From contig JBJXGV010000015.1 of assembly GCA_046160485.1 (NCBI GenBank), positions 1 through 64,000 on the forward strand: 64,000 nt of DNA, given 5' to 3'. Shown here in pieces: positions 9,308 through 18,174 of this stretch. The stretch's first letter is position 1. Every line of letters starts with the position of its first letter. Source of the DNA: JBJXGV01 sp046160485. Its GTDB lineage: Bacteria; Orphanbacterota; Orphanbacteria; JBJXGV01. The notes below the pieces were generated by a model. It saw only the letters and a program-made list of their open reading frames with translations, made no database searches and was not told where the DNA came from. The position numbers and the translations under genes were made by a program.

Positions 9308-10687
9308 CTACTCTCCGACTAGCGACGCGAGCGACCGCGCGGGTGACGGCCCCATCGCCACGAGCGTCTGATGCGCGGGCGCGAGTAGGCGCTGGGCCAC
9401 ACGCATCACGTCGTCGCGGCGCGCGCGATCGATCTCCGTGAGCACCTCGTCGACCGATCGGTGCGGCAAACCGTAGAGAAGCGGCGCCGCGAGCATGCGC
9501 ATGCGGCTCGACACGCTCTCGAGCGAGAAGATGATCTCGCCGCGGAGCTGGCGTTTTGCATCGAGGAGTTCGCGCGCGCTGATGCCGTGGCGCAAAAGCC
9601 GGCGATACTCGCTGGCGATCAGGCGCACGACCGCGGGTGCGCGCGCCGGCACGGTCGCGGCGGACGTGCAGAAAATCCCCGAGTCCGCGTACGAATCGGT
9701 GTACGTGTAGACGGAATACGCGAGACCGCGCTCCTCGCGAACACGCTGAAAGAGTCGCGACGACATTCCCCCGCCGAGGATCGATGCGAGGAGCACGACC
9801 GCGAGCCGATCGCGGCTACCGACCGGCACCCCCTCGCCGCCGACGCAGATGTACTCCTGAGAGAGGCGGCGTTTCAGCACGCGCGTGCGTGGGACATTGG
9901 GCGAAACAAGCCCGCCGAGGCGGGCGGCAGCCGGCAAAGCGGCGGCGGACGCGCGGCGCGCCCGGCCATCGCGCGCGGACGATCGGCGCGCTTCGGGCGC
10001 CGCCGCCGAATGCGCCGCGCGCGATGCACGCGCCTCGCGCGAAATCGCCACGCGCAGCCTCCGCTCGACGAGCGCGCGCGCCGCGCGCGGCTCGATCGCC
10101 CCCGCAAGCGCGACGATCATCCGGTCCGCCGTGTAGCGCCGCTCGAAATAGCCGCGCACGCGCGCCGGCCGGAACTCGCGCACCGAGCGCGGCGTCCCGA
10201 GAATCTGATGCCCGAGCGGCCGCCCTCTCCACAACTCCGACGCGAACAAATCGTGAATCAATTCGTCCGGCGTATCCTCGAACGTCTTGATCTCGTCGAG
10301 GACGACCTCGCGCTCGCGCTCCACGTGATCGGCGCGAAAGAGCGGATTGCGCAGCATGTCGGAGAGAACGTCGAGCGCGCGCGGCAAATGCTCGGGCAGG
10401 AAATGCGCGTAGTAACACGTGTGTTCGCGCCCCGTGTACGCGTCGAGATAGCCGCCGACCGACTCGAGCGCGAGCGCAATCTCGCGCGCCGAGCGCCGCT
10501 TCGTCCCCTTGAACAGAAGGTGCTCGGTGAAGTGGGAGATTCCCATCTCGTCGCGCGACTCGTGCCGCGCGCCGGCCTCGATCCAAATGCCGAGCGACAC
10601 GGAGAGCGCCCCCGGAATGCGCTCCATCACGAGGCGCATGCCGTTGTCGAGATCGTGTTGATGGATCGCCTGATGCATCGCCGTCAC
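9308..10687 (-). CDS. M16-family zinc peptidase (processing peptidase-like)
   Basis: A 459-residue M16 metallopeptidase. The inverted zinc motif HFTEH near residue 51 begins the active site, with the second metal glutamate expected in the segment EREREVVLDEIK. The C-terminal M16 domain follows, with the family motif REERGLAYSVYTY. Between the two domains (about 210-270) is an Arg/Ala-rich, low-complexity insertion that is unusual for the family. The single-chain length of about 450 residues matches bacterial PqqL/YmxG-like members. As in many bacteria the gene lies next to pnp, from which it is separated by a terminator. The start may instead be the ATG nine bases downstream. The substrate is unknown. 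Confidence 0.9.
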   Translation of the reverse strand: MTAMHQAIHQHDLDNGMRLVMERIPGALSVSLGIWIEAGARHESRDEMGISHFTEHLLFKGTKRRSAREIALALESVGGYLDAYTGREHTCYYAHFLPEHLPRALDVLSDMLRNPLFRADHVEREREVVLDEIKTFEDTPDELIHDLFASELWRGRPLGHQILGTPRSVREFRPARVRGYFERRYTADRMIVALAGAIEPRAARALVERRLRVAISREARASRAAHSAAAPEARRSSARDGRARRASAAALPAAARLGGLVSPNVPRTRVLKRRLSQEYICVGGEGVPVGSRDRLAVVLLASILGGGMSSRLFQRVREERGLAYSVYTYTDSYADSGIFCTSAATVPARAPAVVRLIASEYRRLLRHGISARELLDAKRQLRGEIIFSLESVSSRMRMLAAPLLYGLPHRSVDEVLTEIDRARRDDVMRVAQRLLAPAHQTLVAMGPSPARSLASLVGE

Positions 10688-10701
10688 CGCCAGGGGATGT
10701 G

Positions 10702-10726
10702 AAAAGGGGGCGCTTGAGGCGCCCCC
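10702..10726 (-). terminator. Intrinsic terminator after pnp
   Basis: On the minus strand a perfect 8-bp stem GGGGGCGC/GCGCCCCC with a 5-base loop is followed by TTTT. It lies 47 bases past the pnp stop and only 15 bases before the peptidase ATG. Read-through or a promoter inside this gap is needed to express the peptidase. Confidence 0.7.
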
Positions 10727-10772
10727 GATTTCTTCGACGCGTCGCGGCGCATTCGATTCGCCGCGCCGCCCG

Positions 10773-12857
10773 CTACGAAGCGGTCTCGGCCATCGCCGCC
10801 TTGCGCGAAAGCCGGATCTTTCCTTCTTTGTCGATCCCGATGATCTTCACCATGATCTCGTCGCCCTCGGCGAGAACGTCCTCGACCTTCGCGACACGGT
10901 GATCATCGAGCTCGGAGATGTGAACGAGTCCGTCGCGGCCCGGAAGGATCTCGACGAACGCACCGAAGTTGACGATGCGCCGCACCGTTCCCTTGTAGAC
11001 CGTGCCGATCTCGGGATCCGTTACGAGGTTCTTGATCATGCCGAGCGCCTTCTTCGCCGACTCTTCGCCGACGGAGGCGATCCGGATCGTGCCGTCGTTT
11101 TCGACGTCGATCACGGCGCCCGACTCCTCGGTGATCTTGCGGATCATCTTGCCGCCTGGTCCGATGATCTCGCGAATCTTCTCGGGATCGATACGAATCG
11201 CGATGATGCGCGGCGCGTACGTCGAGAGGTCCTCGCGGTGGCGCGAGAGCGAGCGGCCCATGACGCCCAATATGTGAAGCCGCCCCGCGCGTGCCTGGCC
11301 GAGTGCGCGCTCCATGATCTCGAACGTGACGCCGTCGATCTTGATGTCCATCTGGAAGCCGGTGATTCCCTGCTCGGTGCCCGCGACCTTGAAGTCCATG
11401 TCGCCGAGATGATCCTCGTCGCCGAGGATGTCGGAGAGAACCGCCACGCCCGTCGGCTCGAGAATCAGGCCCATCGCGATGCCCGCGACCGCGGTCTTGA
11501 TCGGCACGCCCGCATCCATGAGAGCAAGCGAGCCCGCGCAGATCGTCGCCATCGACGACGACCCGTTAGACTCGAGAATGTCCGAAACGATGCGCACCGT
11601 GTAGGGGAAGACGTCGTCCGGCGGAATCACCGGCTCGATCGACCTCTCCGCGAGCGCCCCGTGCCCCGTCTCGCGGCGCGACGTGCCGCGCATCGCGCGC
11701 ACCTCGCCGACCGAGAACGGCGGGACATTGTAGTGGAGCATGTACGACTTCGTGTAATCGCCGTCGAGGTCGTCGACGCGCTGCTCATCGATCGCGGTGC
11801 CGAGCGTGACGACCGTCAGCGACTGCGTCTCGCCGCGCGTGAAGACCGCCGAGCCGTGCGTGCGCGGAAGCACGCCCACGGTGCACTCGATCTTGCGAAT
11901 CTCGTCCGTGTTGCGTCCGTCGATGCGCTTGCCCGTGGCGATCACCATCTTGCGCATGTCGCCGCGCGACGCGTCGTGAATCGCGTTGTGGATCGCCCCC
12001 TCCGACTCGGGGAAGCGCTCGGAGAGCGCCGCCGACGTCTCGGTCTCGATCGCCGCGTAGAGCGACTTGCGCGCGGCCTTCTCGACGATCCGGTTCGCTT
12101 CGGAGATACGCCCCATCGCGATCTGCGTCACTGCGGACTCCAACTCCACGTTCTTCTCGGGCGCCGCGTACGGCCACTTCTCGACGCCGGCCATCTTCTT
12201 GAGCTCCTCGATCATCCCGATGATCGTCTGACCTTCCGCGTGCCCGAACTTCAGCCCGCCGACCATCCCGGCCTCATCGACTTCCTTCGCGCCGCCCTCG
12301 ACCATGAGGATCGAGTCGCGCGACATCGCGATGATCATGTCGACGTCGCTCTCGGCCAGCTGCGGCGTCGTCGGGTTGATCCGGTACTCGCCCTCGATGC
12401 GCCCCACGCGAACTCCCGCGATCACCTTGGCGAACGGTATCGGCGAGATGTTGAGCGCCGCGGACGCGCCGATCAGCGCGAGCACGTTCGGATAATTTTC
12501 CTGATCCGCGGAGAGAATCGTCGCGATGAGCTGGATCTCGTGGCGGTAGCCCTTCGGGAAGAGGGGCCGAATCGAACGGTCGATGATGCGGCAGGAGAGA
12601 ATTTCCTTCTCCGTCGGCCGTCCCTCTCGCTTGAAATAGCCGCCGGGAATCTTTCCCGCGGCGTACGACTTTTCACGGTACTCGACGGTGAGCGGAAGGA
12701 AATCGCGATTGATCGGCTCCTTCGTCGCACACACCGTGACGAGCACCACGGTGTCGCCGTAACGCACCGTGACGGCGCCCTGCGCCTGGCGTGCAATCAC
12801 TCCGGTCTCGATCGTGAGCGTACGCCCGCCGATCTCGCCCTGAACTCTGTGAGACAT
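10773..12857 (-). CDS. pnp: Polyribonucleotide nucleotidyltransferase (PNPase)
   Basis: A 694-residue PNPase, the usual length. It degrades RNA 3'-to-5' by phosphorolysis and is a core part of bacterial RNA decay. Two RNase PH domains are visible: N-terminal with GDTVVLVTVCATKEP, and the second with RTHGSAVFTRGETQ and the downstream catalytic region GDEDHLGDMDFKVAGT. The C-terminal KH domain contains IIGPGGKMIRKI, and the S1 domain contains GAFVEILPGRDGLVHISEL. It sits directly after rpsO, the standard rpsO-pnp arrangement, and is followed by a terminator. The spacing to rpsO is 38 bases. Confidence 0.98.
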   Translation of the reverse strand: MSHRVQGEIGGRTLTIETGVIARQAQGAVTVRYGDTVVLVTVCATKEPINRDFLPLTVEYREKSYAAGKIPGGYFKREGRPTEKEILSCRIIDRSIRPLFPKGYRHEIQLIATILSADQENYPNVLALIGASAALNISPIPFAKVIAGVRVGRIEGEYRINPTTPQLAESDVDMIIAMSRDSILMVEGGAKEVDEAGMVGGLKFGHAEGQTIIGMIEELKKMAGVEKWPYAAPEKNVELESAVTQIAMGRISEANRIVEKAARKSLYAAIETETSAALSERFPESEGAIHNAIHDASRGDMRKMVIATGKRIDGRNTDEIRKIECTVGVLPRTHGSAVFTRGETQSLTVVTLGTAIDEQRVDDLDGDYTKSYMLHYNVPPFSVGEVRAMRGTSRRETGHGALAERSIEPVIPPDDVFPYTVRIVSDILESNGSSSMATICAGSLALMDAGVPIKTAVAGIAMGLILEPTGVAVLSDILGDEDHLGDMDFKVAGTEQGITGFQMDIKIDGVTFEIMERALGQARAGRLHILGVMGRSLSRHREDLSTYAPRIIAIRIDPEKIREIIGPGGKMIRKITEESGAVIDVENDGTIRIASVGEESAKKALGMIKNLVTDPEIGTVYKGTVRRIVNFGAFVEILPGRDGLVHISELDDHRVAKVEDVLAEGDEIMVKIIGIDKEGKIRLSRKAAMAETAS

Positions 12858-12895
12858 TGTGTTTGAAATACTCCCTTCGTGTGCGGTCCGCGCGG

Positions 12896-13165
12896 CTACT
12901 TACGGAGTCCTAGATCCTTCACGATCGCGCGATACCTTTCGATGTGATTCGCCTTGAGGTAGTCGAGCAGGCGACGGCGGCGGCCGACCAATCGTAGGAG
13001 GCCTCGCCGTGAATGGTGGTCCTTCTTGTGGACCTTGAAGTGCTCCGTCAGGTAGTTGATGCGATGCGTCAGGAGCGCGACTTGGACTTCCGGAGATCCG
13101 GAGTCGCTGTCGTGAGTGCGGTAGTGCTCGATGATCTCGGCTTTCTGTTCTCTCGCAAGTGGCAT
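12896..13165 (-). CDS. rpsO: 30S ribosomal protein S15
   Basis: An 89-residue S15, exactly the family length, binding 16S rRNA in the central domain of the small subunit. The conserved core is clear: DSGSPEVQVALLTHRI, DHHSRRGLL and RRRRLLDYL. The ATG is preceded by AAGGAGG. It heads the rpsO-pnp pair and has its own candidate promoter at 13241-13267. The roughly 75-base leader between promoter and start could carry the autoregulatory structure known for S15 in other bacteria, but I did not identify one. Confidence 0.98.
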   Translation of the reverse strand: MPLAREQKAEIIEHYRTHDSDSGSPEVQVALLTHRINYLTEHFKVHKKDHHSRRGLLRLVGRRRRLLDYLKANHIERYRAIVKDLGLRK

Positions 13166-13240
13166 TCTACTTCCTCCTTAATGCTTTACACCTTTCCAGC
13201 AGCCGCCAATTCAGCCGCCCTCATGAAAGGAACTGGGCGG

Positions 13241-13267
13241 AATCTATCACAACCCCTCGCGTGTCAA
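13241..13267 (-). promoter_or_regulatory. Candidate promoter of rpsO-pnp
   Basis: On the minus strand, perfect TTGACA (13267-13262) and TAGATT (13246-13241), 15 bases apart; the short spacing is offset by an extended -10 (TGATAGATT). It lies in the 179-bp gap between ribF and rpsO. Confidence 0.55.
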
Positions 13268-13344
13268 CAAGCAACGTTTCCCCGCGCAAGCCCGGCTTCT
13301 GTTTCCGCCGGCCCGCGCGGCCTACCGCGCCGCGCCGCGGCGCC

Positions 13345-14295
13345 TCACGCCCCGAGAATCGTGCGCGCGCGGACGACATCCTCGCCGATCTGCGCCGCGA
13401 GCGCCGACTGGCTCTCGAACGCGCGCTCCTCGCGAAGGCGCGCGATGAACTCGACGACGATGCGCTCGCCGTAGAGGTCGCGCCCACCGTCCAAGAGGTG
13501 CGCTTCCAAGAGCCGCGCGCCGCCGCCGAACGTCGGGCGCTTTCCGAGATTGGCGACGCCCGGAGACGACGGCGCCGCCGCGGACGACTCGCGCGTCACC
13601 CGAACCGCGTACACGCCATCCGGCGGAAGGAGCTTGCGCGATTGCGAGAGCGCGACGTTCGCCGTCGAGAATCCGATCTCGCGCCCGCGTCCGGCGCCGT
13701 GCACGACTTCGCCGCTCATGAAGTACGGACGTCCGAGAAGCGCGCGCGCCCGGTCGAGATCTCCGGACGCCACCGCTTCGCGAATCGCCGTGCTCTTCAC
13801 GACTGTCTCCCCGACCGCGGCCGCCTCGACTTCCGCGAACTCGAAGCCATGCCGCGCTCCGAGTCGCGCCAAGAGCGCCGCGTCGCCAGAGCGCCCCTTG
13901 CCGAATCGGAAATCGTAGCCGACGACGATCGCCACGATCTCGCCCATGGAAAGAAGCACCCGCGAAACAAAATCCTCTGCTGAAGTATCGGCGGTTTCGG
14001 CGTCGAACCGAAGACGCACGAGGGCGCCGATTCCGGCCTCGGAGAGGAGCCGGGCGCGCTCGTCGAGCGTCGTCAGAAGCGGCGGCGCCGACTCGGGCTT
14101 GAAGAATTCGCGCGGGTGGGGGTCGAACGTGATGACCGCGCGCTCCGCATCGTGCTCGCGCGCCGCCCGGGCGAGCCGGTCGAGGATCGCGCGGTGGCCG
14201 AGGTGGACGCCGTCGAAACTGCCGATCGTCAGCGCGACGCGGCCGAGCTCCGCGCCCTGCGCGTCGCTCACGCTCGCGATCTCGACAACCCTCAC
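13345..14295 (-). CDS. ribF: Bifunctional riboflavin kinase/FAD synthetase
   Basis: A 316-residue enzyme that phosphorylates riboflavin to FMN and adenylates FMN to FAD. The N-terminal nucleotidyltransferase half begins with LTIGSFDGVHLGHRAIL, including the nucleotide-binding GxHxGH motif. The C-terminal flavokinase half has PDGVYAVRV, GVANLGKRPTFGG and LEAHLLDGGRDLYG. The start is GTG, overlapping the truB stop in a GTGA, so the two are translationally coupled. ribF commonly follows truB in this operon. Confidence 0.96.
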   Translation of the reverse strand: MRVVEIASVSDAQGAELGRVALTIGSFDGVHLGHRAILDRLARAAREHDAERAVITFDPHPREFFKPESAPPLLTTLDERARLLSEAGIGALVRLRFDAETADTSAEDFVSRVLLSMGEIVAIVVGYDFRFGKGRSGDAALLARLGARHGFEFAEVEAAAVGETVVKSTAIREAVASGDLDRARALLGRPYFMSGEVVHGAGRGREIGFSTANVALSQSRKLLPPDGVYAVRVTRESSAAAPSSPGVANLGKRPTFGGGARLLEAHLLDGGRDLYGERIVVEFIARLREERAFESQSALAAQIGEDVVRARTILGA

Positions 14296-15254
14296 GATGC
14301 GACCTCTTCGGGATCCGCGAGCACGCGTTCGATCTCGAAGGGGATGTCATCGCGCAACAGCGGCGCGCCGGGACGCTCCGCGCCGAGCGCGGCGCGAGCC
14401 GTCGCCAGGAGGCGGCCGCTCGTGTCGAGGATGCGAAGCTTCGCTCCCGGCGCGAGCCCATCCGGAAACGAGATGATCTCGGCGCCGGGCGTCGGCTGGC
14501 CATGGAGGAGGCGCGGGCGCTGGTCGTCGCTGACGACAACGCTCGGAAGGTGCGCGAGCGCCTCGCCCATCGAAATCAGGTGGCGGCTCCAAGTCCCCAT
14601 CGCGAGCGACTCGGCGAAATCGTGTTGCGAGAGGGCGTTCTCGATGCGGTACGGACCGACACGTGTGCGGCGAAGCGCATCGAGCGTGCCGCCGACGCCC
14701 AGAGCGTCGCCGATATCCTCCGCGAGCACGCGCACGTACGTCCCGCGCCCGCAGACGACGCGGACGCGCGCAAGAGGCGGCGTCCACTCGAGGAGGTCGA
14801 GCCGGTCGACGCGCACCGGCCGCGCGACGCGCGGCACGATCTTGCCCTCGCGCGCAAGTTCGTAGAGCCGCCGGCCGCCGATCTTCAGCGCCGACACCAT
14901 CGGGGGCACCTGCTCGATCGCGCCGACGAATCGCGACAGGATCGCGCGGATCGCGGCCGCGTCCGGGAGCGCGCCGTCGTACTCGCGCGTCACCGCCCCC
15001 GCGGCGTCGCCGCTGTCGGTCTGGCGCCCCAAGCGAATCGTCGCCTCGTACTCTTTCGTTTCGTCCATGAGCGTCTCGGCGAGTTTCGTCGCCTTGCCGA
15101 GGAGAAGAAGCAGGACTCCCGTTGCGGCGGGGTCGAGCGTTCCGGCGTGCCCGACGCGGGCGCCGCGAATGCGGCGGCGCACGGCGAGCACGAGGTCGTG
15201 CGACGTCGGCCCCGCGGGTTTGTCCGCGATGAAAAGTCCGCTCGGCACGGTCAT
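14292..15254 (-). CDS. truB: tRNA pseudouridine-55 synthase
   Basis: TruB converts U55 to pseudouridine in the T-loop of tRNAs. The family start LFIADKPAGPTSHDLVLAVR and the catalytic region RVGHAGTLDPAATGVLLLLL, with the catalytic aspartate, are clear, followed by the KEYEATIRLG segment. The frame is open further upstream inside rbfA, but the ATG at 15254 gives the family N-terminus and overlaps the rbfA stop in an ATGA. The product is 320 residues, with a C-terminal PUA-like extension. It lies between rbfA and ribF as in the standard operon. Confidence 0.96.
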   Translation of the reverse strand: MTVPSGLFIADKPAGPTSHDLVLAVRRRIRGARVGHAGTLDPAATGVLLLLLGKATKLAETLMDETKEYEATIRLGRQTDSGDAAGAVTREYDGALPDAAAIRAILSRFVGAIEQVPPMVSALKIGGRRLYELAREGKIVPRVARPVRVDRLDLLEWTPPLARVRVVCGRGTYVRVLAEDIGDALGVGGTLDALRRTRVGPYRIENALSQHDFAESLAMGTWSRHLISMGEALAHLPSVVVSDDQRPRLLHGQPTPGAEIISFPDGLAPGAKLRILDTSGRLLATARAALGAERPGAPLLRDDIPFEIERVLADPEEVAS

Positions 15255-15667
15255 CGGCGCGTGCTCTTCCGGGGCCGCCGCCTGCGGCCGGTCGCGACAT
15301 CGTCGGACGTCTCCTCCGCGACGTCGCCGCTGTGGATCTTGCGCAGGAGCGTGTCGATGCGGGCCGCCTTCTCCGCGCGCTCGTCGAGGTGGAAGCTGAT
15401 CTCGGGAGCGCGCCGCATCTTGATGCGCCCCGCCAGTTCTTTGCGGATGAACCACGCCGACTCGATGAGCGCCGCGAGGCTCGCGCGCACCGCGGCCGTG
15501 TCGCCCAAGATGCCGCAGTAGATTTTCGCGTTGAGCAGATCGTCCGAGAGATCGACGGCGGTCACGGTGACGAAACCGATTCGCGGATCAGAGATCTCGA
15601 ACTGGATGATCTTCGAGACCTCTTCGCGAATCAGCACCGCGACGCGTTCGGCTCGCTTGAACTGCAT
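15251..15667 (-). CDS. rbfA: Ribosome-binding factor A
   Basis: A 138-residue RbfA, a KH-like protein that helps mature the 5' end of 16S rRNA and is needed for cold growth in other bacteria. Family features are VAVLIREEVSKIIQFEI, ISDPRIGFVTVTAV and EISFHLDERAEKAARID. A basic tail of about 20 residues follows the core. It lies 6 bases after the DUF503 gene and overlaps truB by four bases. Confidence 0.95.
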   Translation of the reverse strand: MQFKRAERVAVLIREEVSKIIQFEISDPRIGFVTVTAVDLSDDLLNAKIYCGILGDTAAVRASLAALIESAWFIRKELAGRIKMRRAPEISFHLDERAEKAARIDTLLRKIHSGDVAEETSDDVATGRRRRPRKSTRR

Positions 15668-15673
15668 CGCGCC

Positions 15674-15964
15674 TCAGCCGAGATCGATGTGGTAGTCGAG
15701 GAGTTCGAGCCGCGGCTCGGACGCGATGAGCGAAACGACCTTCGAGAGAACCTCGTCGGCGAAGCGGCGATCGTTCGTGACGAGCGCAACGCCGATGGCG
15801 CACCGCTGCCAGAGATCGAGGTGATCGACCTCTGCGACCGAGATATTGAATTTGGCGCGCAGCCGAGCCTTGAGCCCCGTGATGACGGATCGCTTCGCCT
15901 TCAGCGAGTTCGCCTCGGGGAGGTGAACCTCGGCCCGAACGGTAGCGACGACCATCGACGACAT
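15674..15964 (-). CDS. DUF503/YlxP-family protein
   Basis: A 96-residue protein of the DUF503 (YlxP) family, recognised by LPEANSLKAKRSVITGLKAR and by AEVDHLDLWQRCAIGVALVT. Members sit between infB and rbfA in many bacteria and are thought to be linked to ribosome assembly; the exact role here is not known from sequence. The start is two bases after the infB stop. A second in-frame ATG nine bases downstream is also possible. Confidence 0.93.
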   Translation of the reverse strand: MSSMVVATVRAEVHLPEANSLKAKRSVITGLKARLRAKFNISVAEVDHLDLWQRCAIGVALVTNDRRFADEVLSKVVSLIASEPRLELLDYHIDLG

Positions 15965-15966
15965 CC

Positions 15967-18168
15967 CTACAGCCGCCGCGCGACTTCCTCAACGGTGACG
16001 ATCTCGATGGAGTCACCCTCGCGAATGTCGTTCCAGCCTTCGATGCCGATGCCGCACTCGTACCCCGCCACCACCTCGCGCGCGTCGTCTTTGAATCGCT
16101 TCAGCGACGCGAGCTTCCCTTCGTGAACGAGCAGTCCGTCGCGCATGAGGCGCGCGCGCGCGTTGCGCGTGACGGTGCCGGATTGCACGTAGCAGCCGGC
16201 GATGACGCCGGCCTTCGGCGTGCGGAAGATCTTGCGCACTTCGGCCGTGCCGCTGACCGTCTCGTGAGACTCGGGCTCGAGCAACCCCTCGAGCGCCGCT
16301 CTGACGTCCTCGACCGCCTCGTAGATGATCTGGTAGTAGCGGACGTCGACTTTTTCTTCGCGCGCCAACTCGGCCGCGCGCCCCTCGGCCTTCGTGTGGA
16401 AGCCGATGACGACCGCGTCGGACGCAGCCGCAAGAAGGATGTCCGATTCGGCGATCGAGCCGACGCCGCGTCGAATCACCTGGACCTTCACTTCGTCGGT
16501 CGAAAGCTTTTCGAGAGAATCGGCGAGCGCCTCGACGGAGCCGTCGACGTCGCCCTTGATGATCAGGTTGAGTCGCTTGACTTCGCCTTCCTTGATGCGC
16601 GAGTAGACGTCGGTGAGTGAAATGCGTCCCTTCTGCATGCGGAACTGCTGCTCGCGCGAGAGTTGCTGGCGGCGCTGCGCCACCGCGCGCGCCTCCTTCT
16701 CGTCCTTCATGATGACGAACGAGTCTCCCGCTTGCGGAACGCCCGGCAGGCCCGTGATTTCGGCCGGCGTGGAGGGCGGCGCCGTCTTGATCGGCTTGCC
16801 GCGCTCGTCGAACATCGCGCGAATGCGGCCGGCGTGTTGCCCCGTCACGAAGGGATCGCCGACGCGAAGCGTGCCGGTTTGCACGAGGACGGTGGCGATG
16901 GCGCCGCGTCCCGGATCGCGCCGCGCCTCGACGACGATCCCCTTCCCCGCTCGCAGCGGGTCGGCAGTGAGTTCGAGCACCTCGGCCTGGAGCAGAATCA
17001 TCTCGAGGAGCTGCTCGATGCCGCGCCCTGTTTTCGCCGAAATCTCGCACGTGATCGTCTTGCCGCCCCACTCTTCGGGAGTCAGGCCGTGCCCCGCCAA
17101 CTCTTGCTTCACGCGCGCCGTATCGACACCCGGAAGGTCGACCTTGTTGATCGCCGCGATGATCGGAACCCCGGCGGCCTTCGCGTGGTCGATCGCCTCG
17201 ACCGTCTGCGGCATGACGCGATCGTCGGCCGCGACGACGAGCACGACGATATCGGTGAGCTGAGCGCCGCGCGCACGCATCGCGCTGAACGCCTCGTGAC
17301 CCGGCGTATCGAGAAACGTGATCGGCCGTCCGCCGTGGACGACTTCGTATGCGCCGATGTGCTGTGTGATGCCGCCGACCTCGCCCGCAACGACACTCGA
17401 TTTGCGAATCGTGTCGAGGAGCGTCGTCTTGCCGTGGTCGACGTGCCCCATGACCGTGACGATCGGCGCGCGCGGTTCTTGTGTCGTGTCCGCGACGTCG
17501 TTCTCTGACTCTTCTCCCTCGTCCTCGTCGTCGAGAATATCTTCGCCGGCGTCGGCGAGGAATTCGACCTGGAAGCCGAACTCGTCGGCGAGAAGAACAA
17601 CCGTGTCCTTCTCGAGGCGCTGATTGATCGTGACCATCAGGCCAAGGCCCATCGCCTTCGCGATCACCTGGCTCGGGCTGACGTCCATGAGTGCGGCCAG
17701 CTCAGCCACGGCGATGAACTCGGCGACGCGCAGAAGATGCGGATTCTCCTCGGCGACCTCGCCGGTGGCGCGAATTCTCTTCTTGCGCTTCTTCTTCTTG
17801 CCGAGCTCGAGGTCGGCGAGGGTCTTCTTGACGTTCTCGAGCACGGCCTTCTCGTCGATCCGCTTCTTCTTCTTGTGGACGACGCGCGCTTGGAGGCTGG
17901 GCCGCGGGCCGCTCGGCGCGGGCGGCCGCACATGAGGCGCCGGAACGACCTTGCGCGTCTCTTCCTGAATCTTGTGCTTGCGCGCCTCCTCTTCCTTGAC
18001 GGCGACCTTTTCCGCCTCGAATTTCTTGCGAATCTTCTCGACGACCTCGTCGTCGACGGCGCTCATGTGGCTCTTCGCCTCGATGCCATCGGCGTGCAGC
18101 ATCTCGATGAGGGCTTCGCTCGAAATATTGAACTCTTTAGAAACCTGATAGACGCGCTTCCTCTGCAA
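15967..18168 (-). CDS. infB: Translation initiation factor IF-2
   Basis: A 733-residue IF-2 GTPase that places initiator tRNA on the 30S subunit and promotes subunit joining. The start is TTG. Residues 1-55 form an IF2_N module (RVYQVSKEFNISSEALIEML); a Lys-rich charged linker and a second IF2_N module (about 140-200) follow. The G domain starts near residue 230 with APIVTVMGHVDHGKTTLLDT, then DTPGHEAF and NKVDLPG. Domains II, III and C2 complete it. It is shorter than the 890-residue E. coli protein, mainly in the N-terminal linker. It follows the ylxR/L7Ae gene by 6 bases. Confidence 0.98.
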   Translation of the reverse strand: MQRKRVYQVSKEFNISSEALIEMLHADGIEAKSHMSAVDDEVVEKIRKKFEAEKVAVKEEEARKHKIQEETRKVVPAPHVRPPAPSGPRPSLQARVVHKKKKRIDEKAVLENVKKTLADLELGKKKKRKKRIRATGEVAEENPHLLRVAEFIAVAELAALMDVSPSQVIAKAMGLGLMVTINQRLEKDTVVLLADEFGFQVEFLADAGEDILDDEDEGEESENDVADTTQEPRAPIVTVMGHVDHGKTTLLDTIRKSSVVAGEVGGITQHIGAYEVVHGGRPITFLDTPGHEAFSAMRARGAQLTDIVVLVVAADDRVMPQTVEAIDHAKAAGVPIIAAINKVDLPGVDTARVKQELAGHGLTPEEWGGKTITCEISAKTGRGIEQLLEMILLQAEVLELTADPLRAGKGIVVEARRDPGRGAIATVLVQTGTLRVGDPFVTGQHAGRIRAMFDERGKPIKTAPPSTPAEITGLPGVPQAGDSFVIMKDEKEARAVAQRRQQLSREQQFRMQKGRISLTDVYSRIKEGEVKRLNLIIKGDVDGSVEALADSLEKLSTDEVKVQVIRRGVGSIAESDILLAAASDAVVIGFHTKAEGRAAELAREEKVDVRYYQIIYEAVEDVRAALEGLLEPESHETVSGTAEVRKIFRTPKAGVIAGCYVQSGTVTRNARARLMRDGLLVHEGKLASLKRFKDDAREVVAGYECGIGIEGWNDIREGDSIEIVTVEEVARRL

Positions 18169-18174
18169 GACGCT

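Noticed and set aside
10899..12866. 655-codon plus-strand frame opposite pnp
   Set aside because: Arg/Asp/His-rich shadow of pnp.
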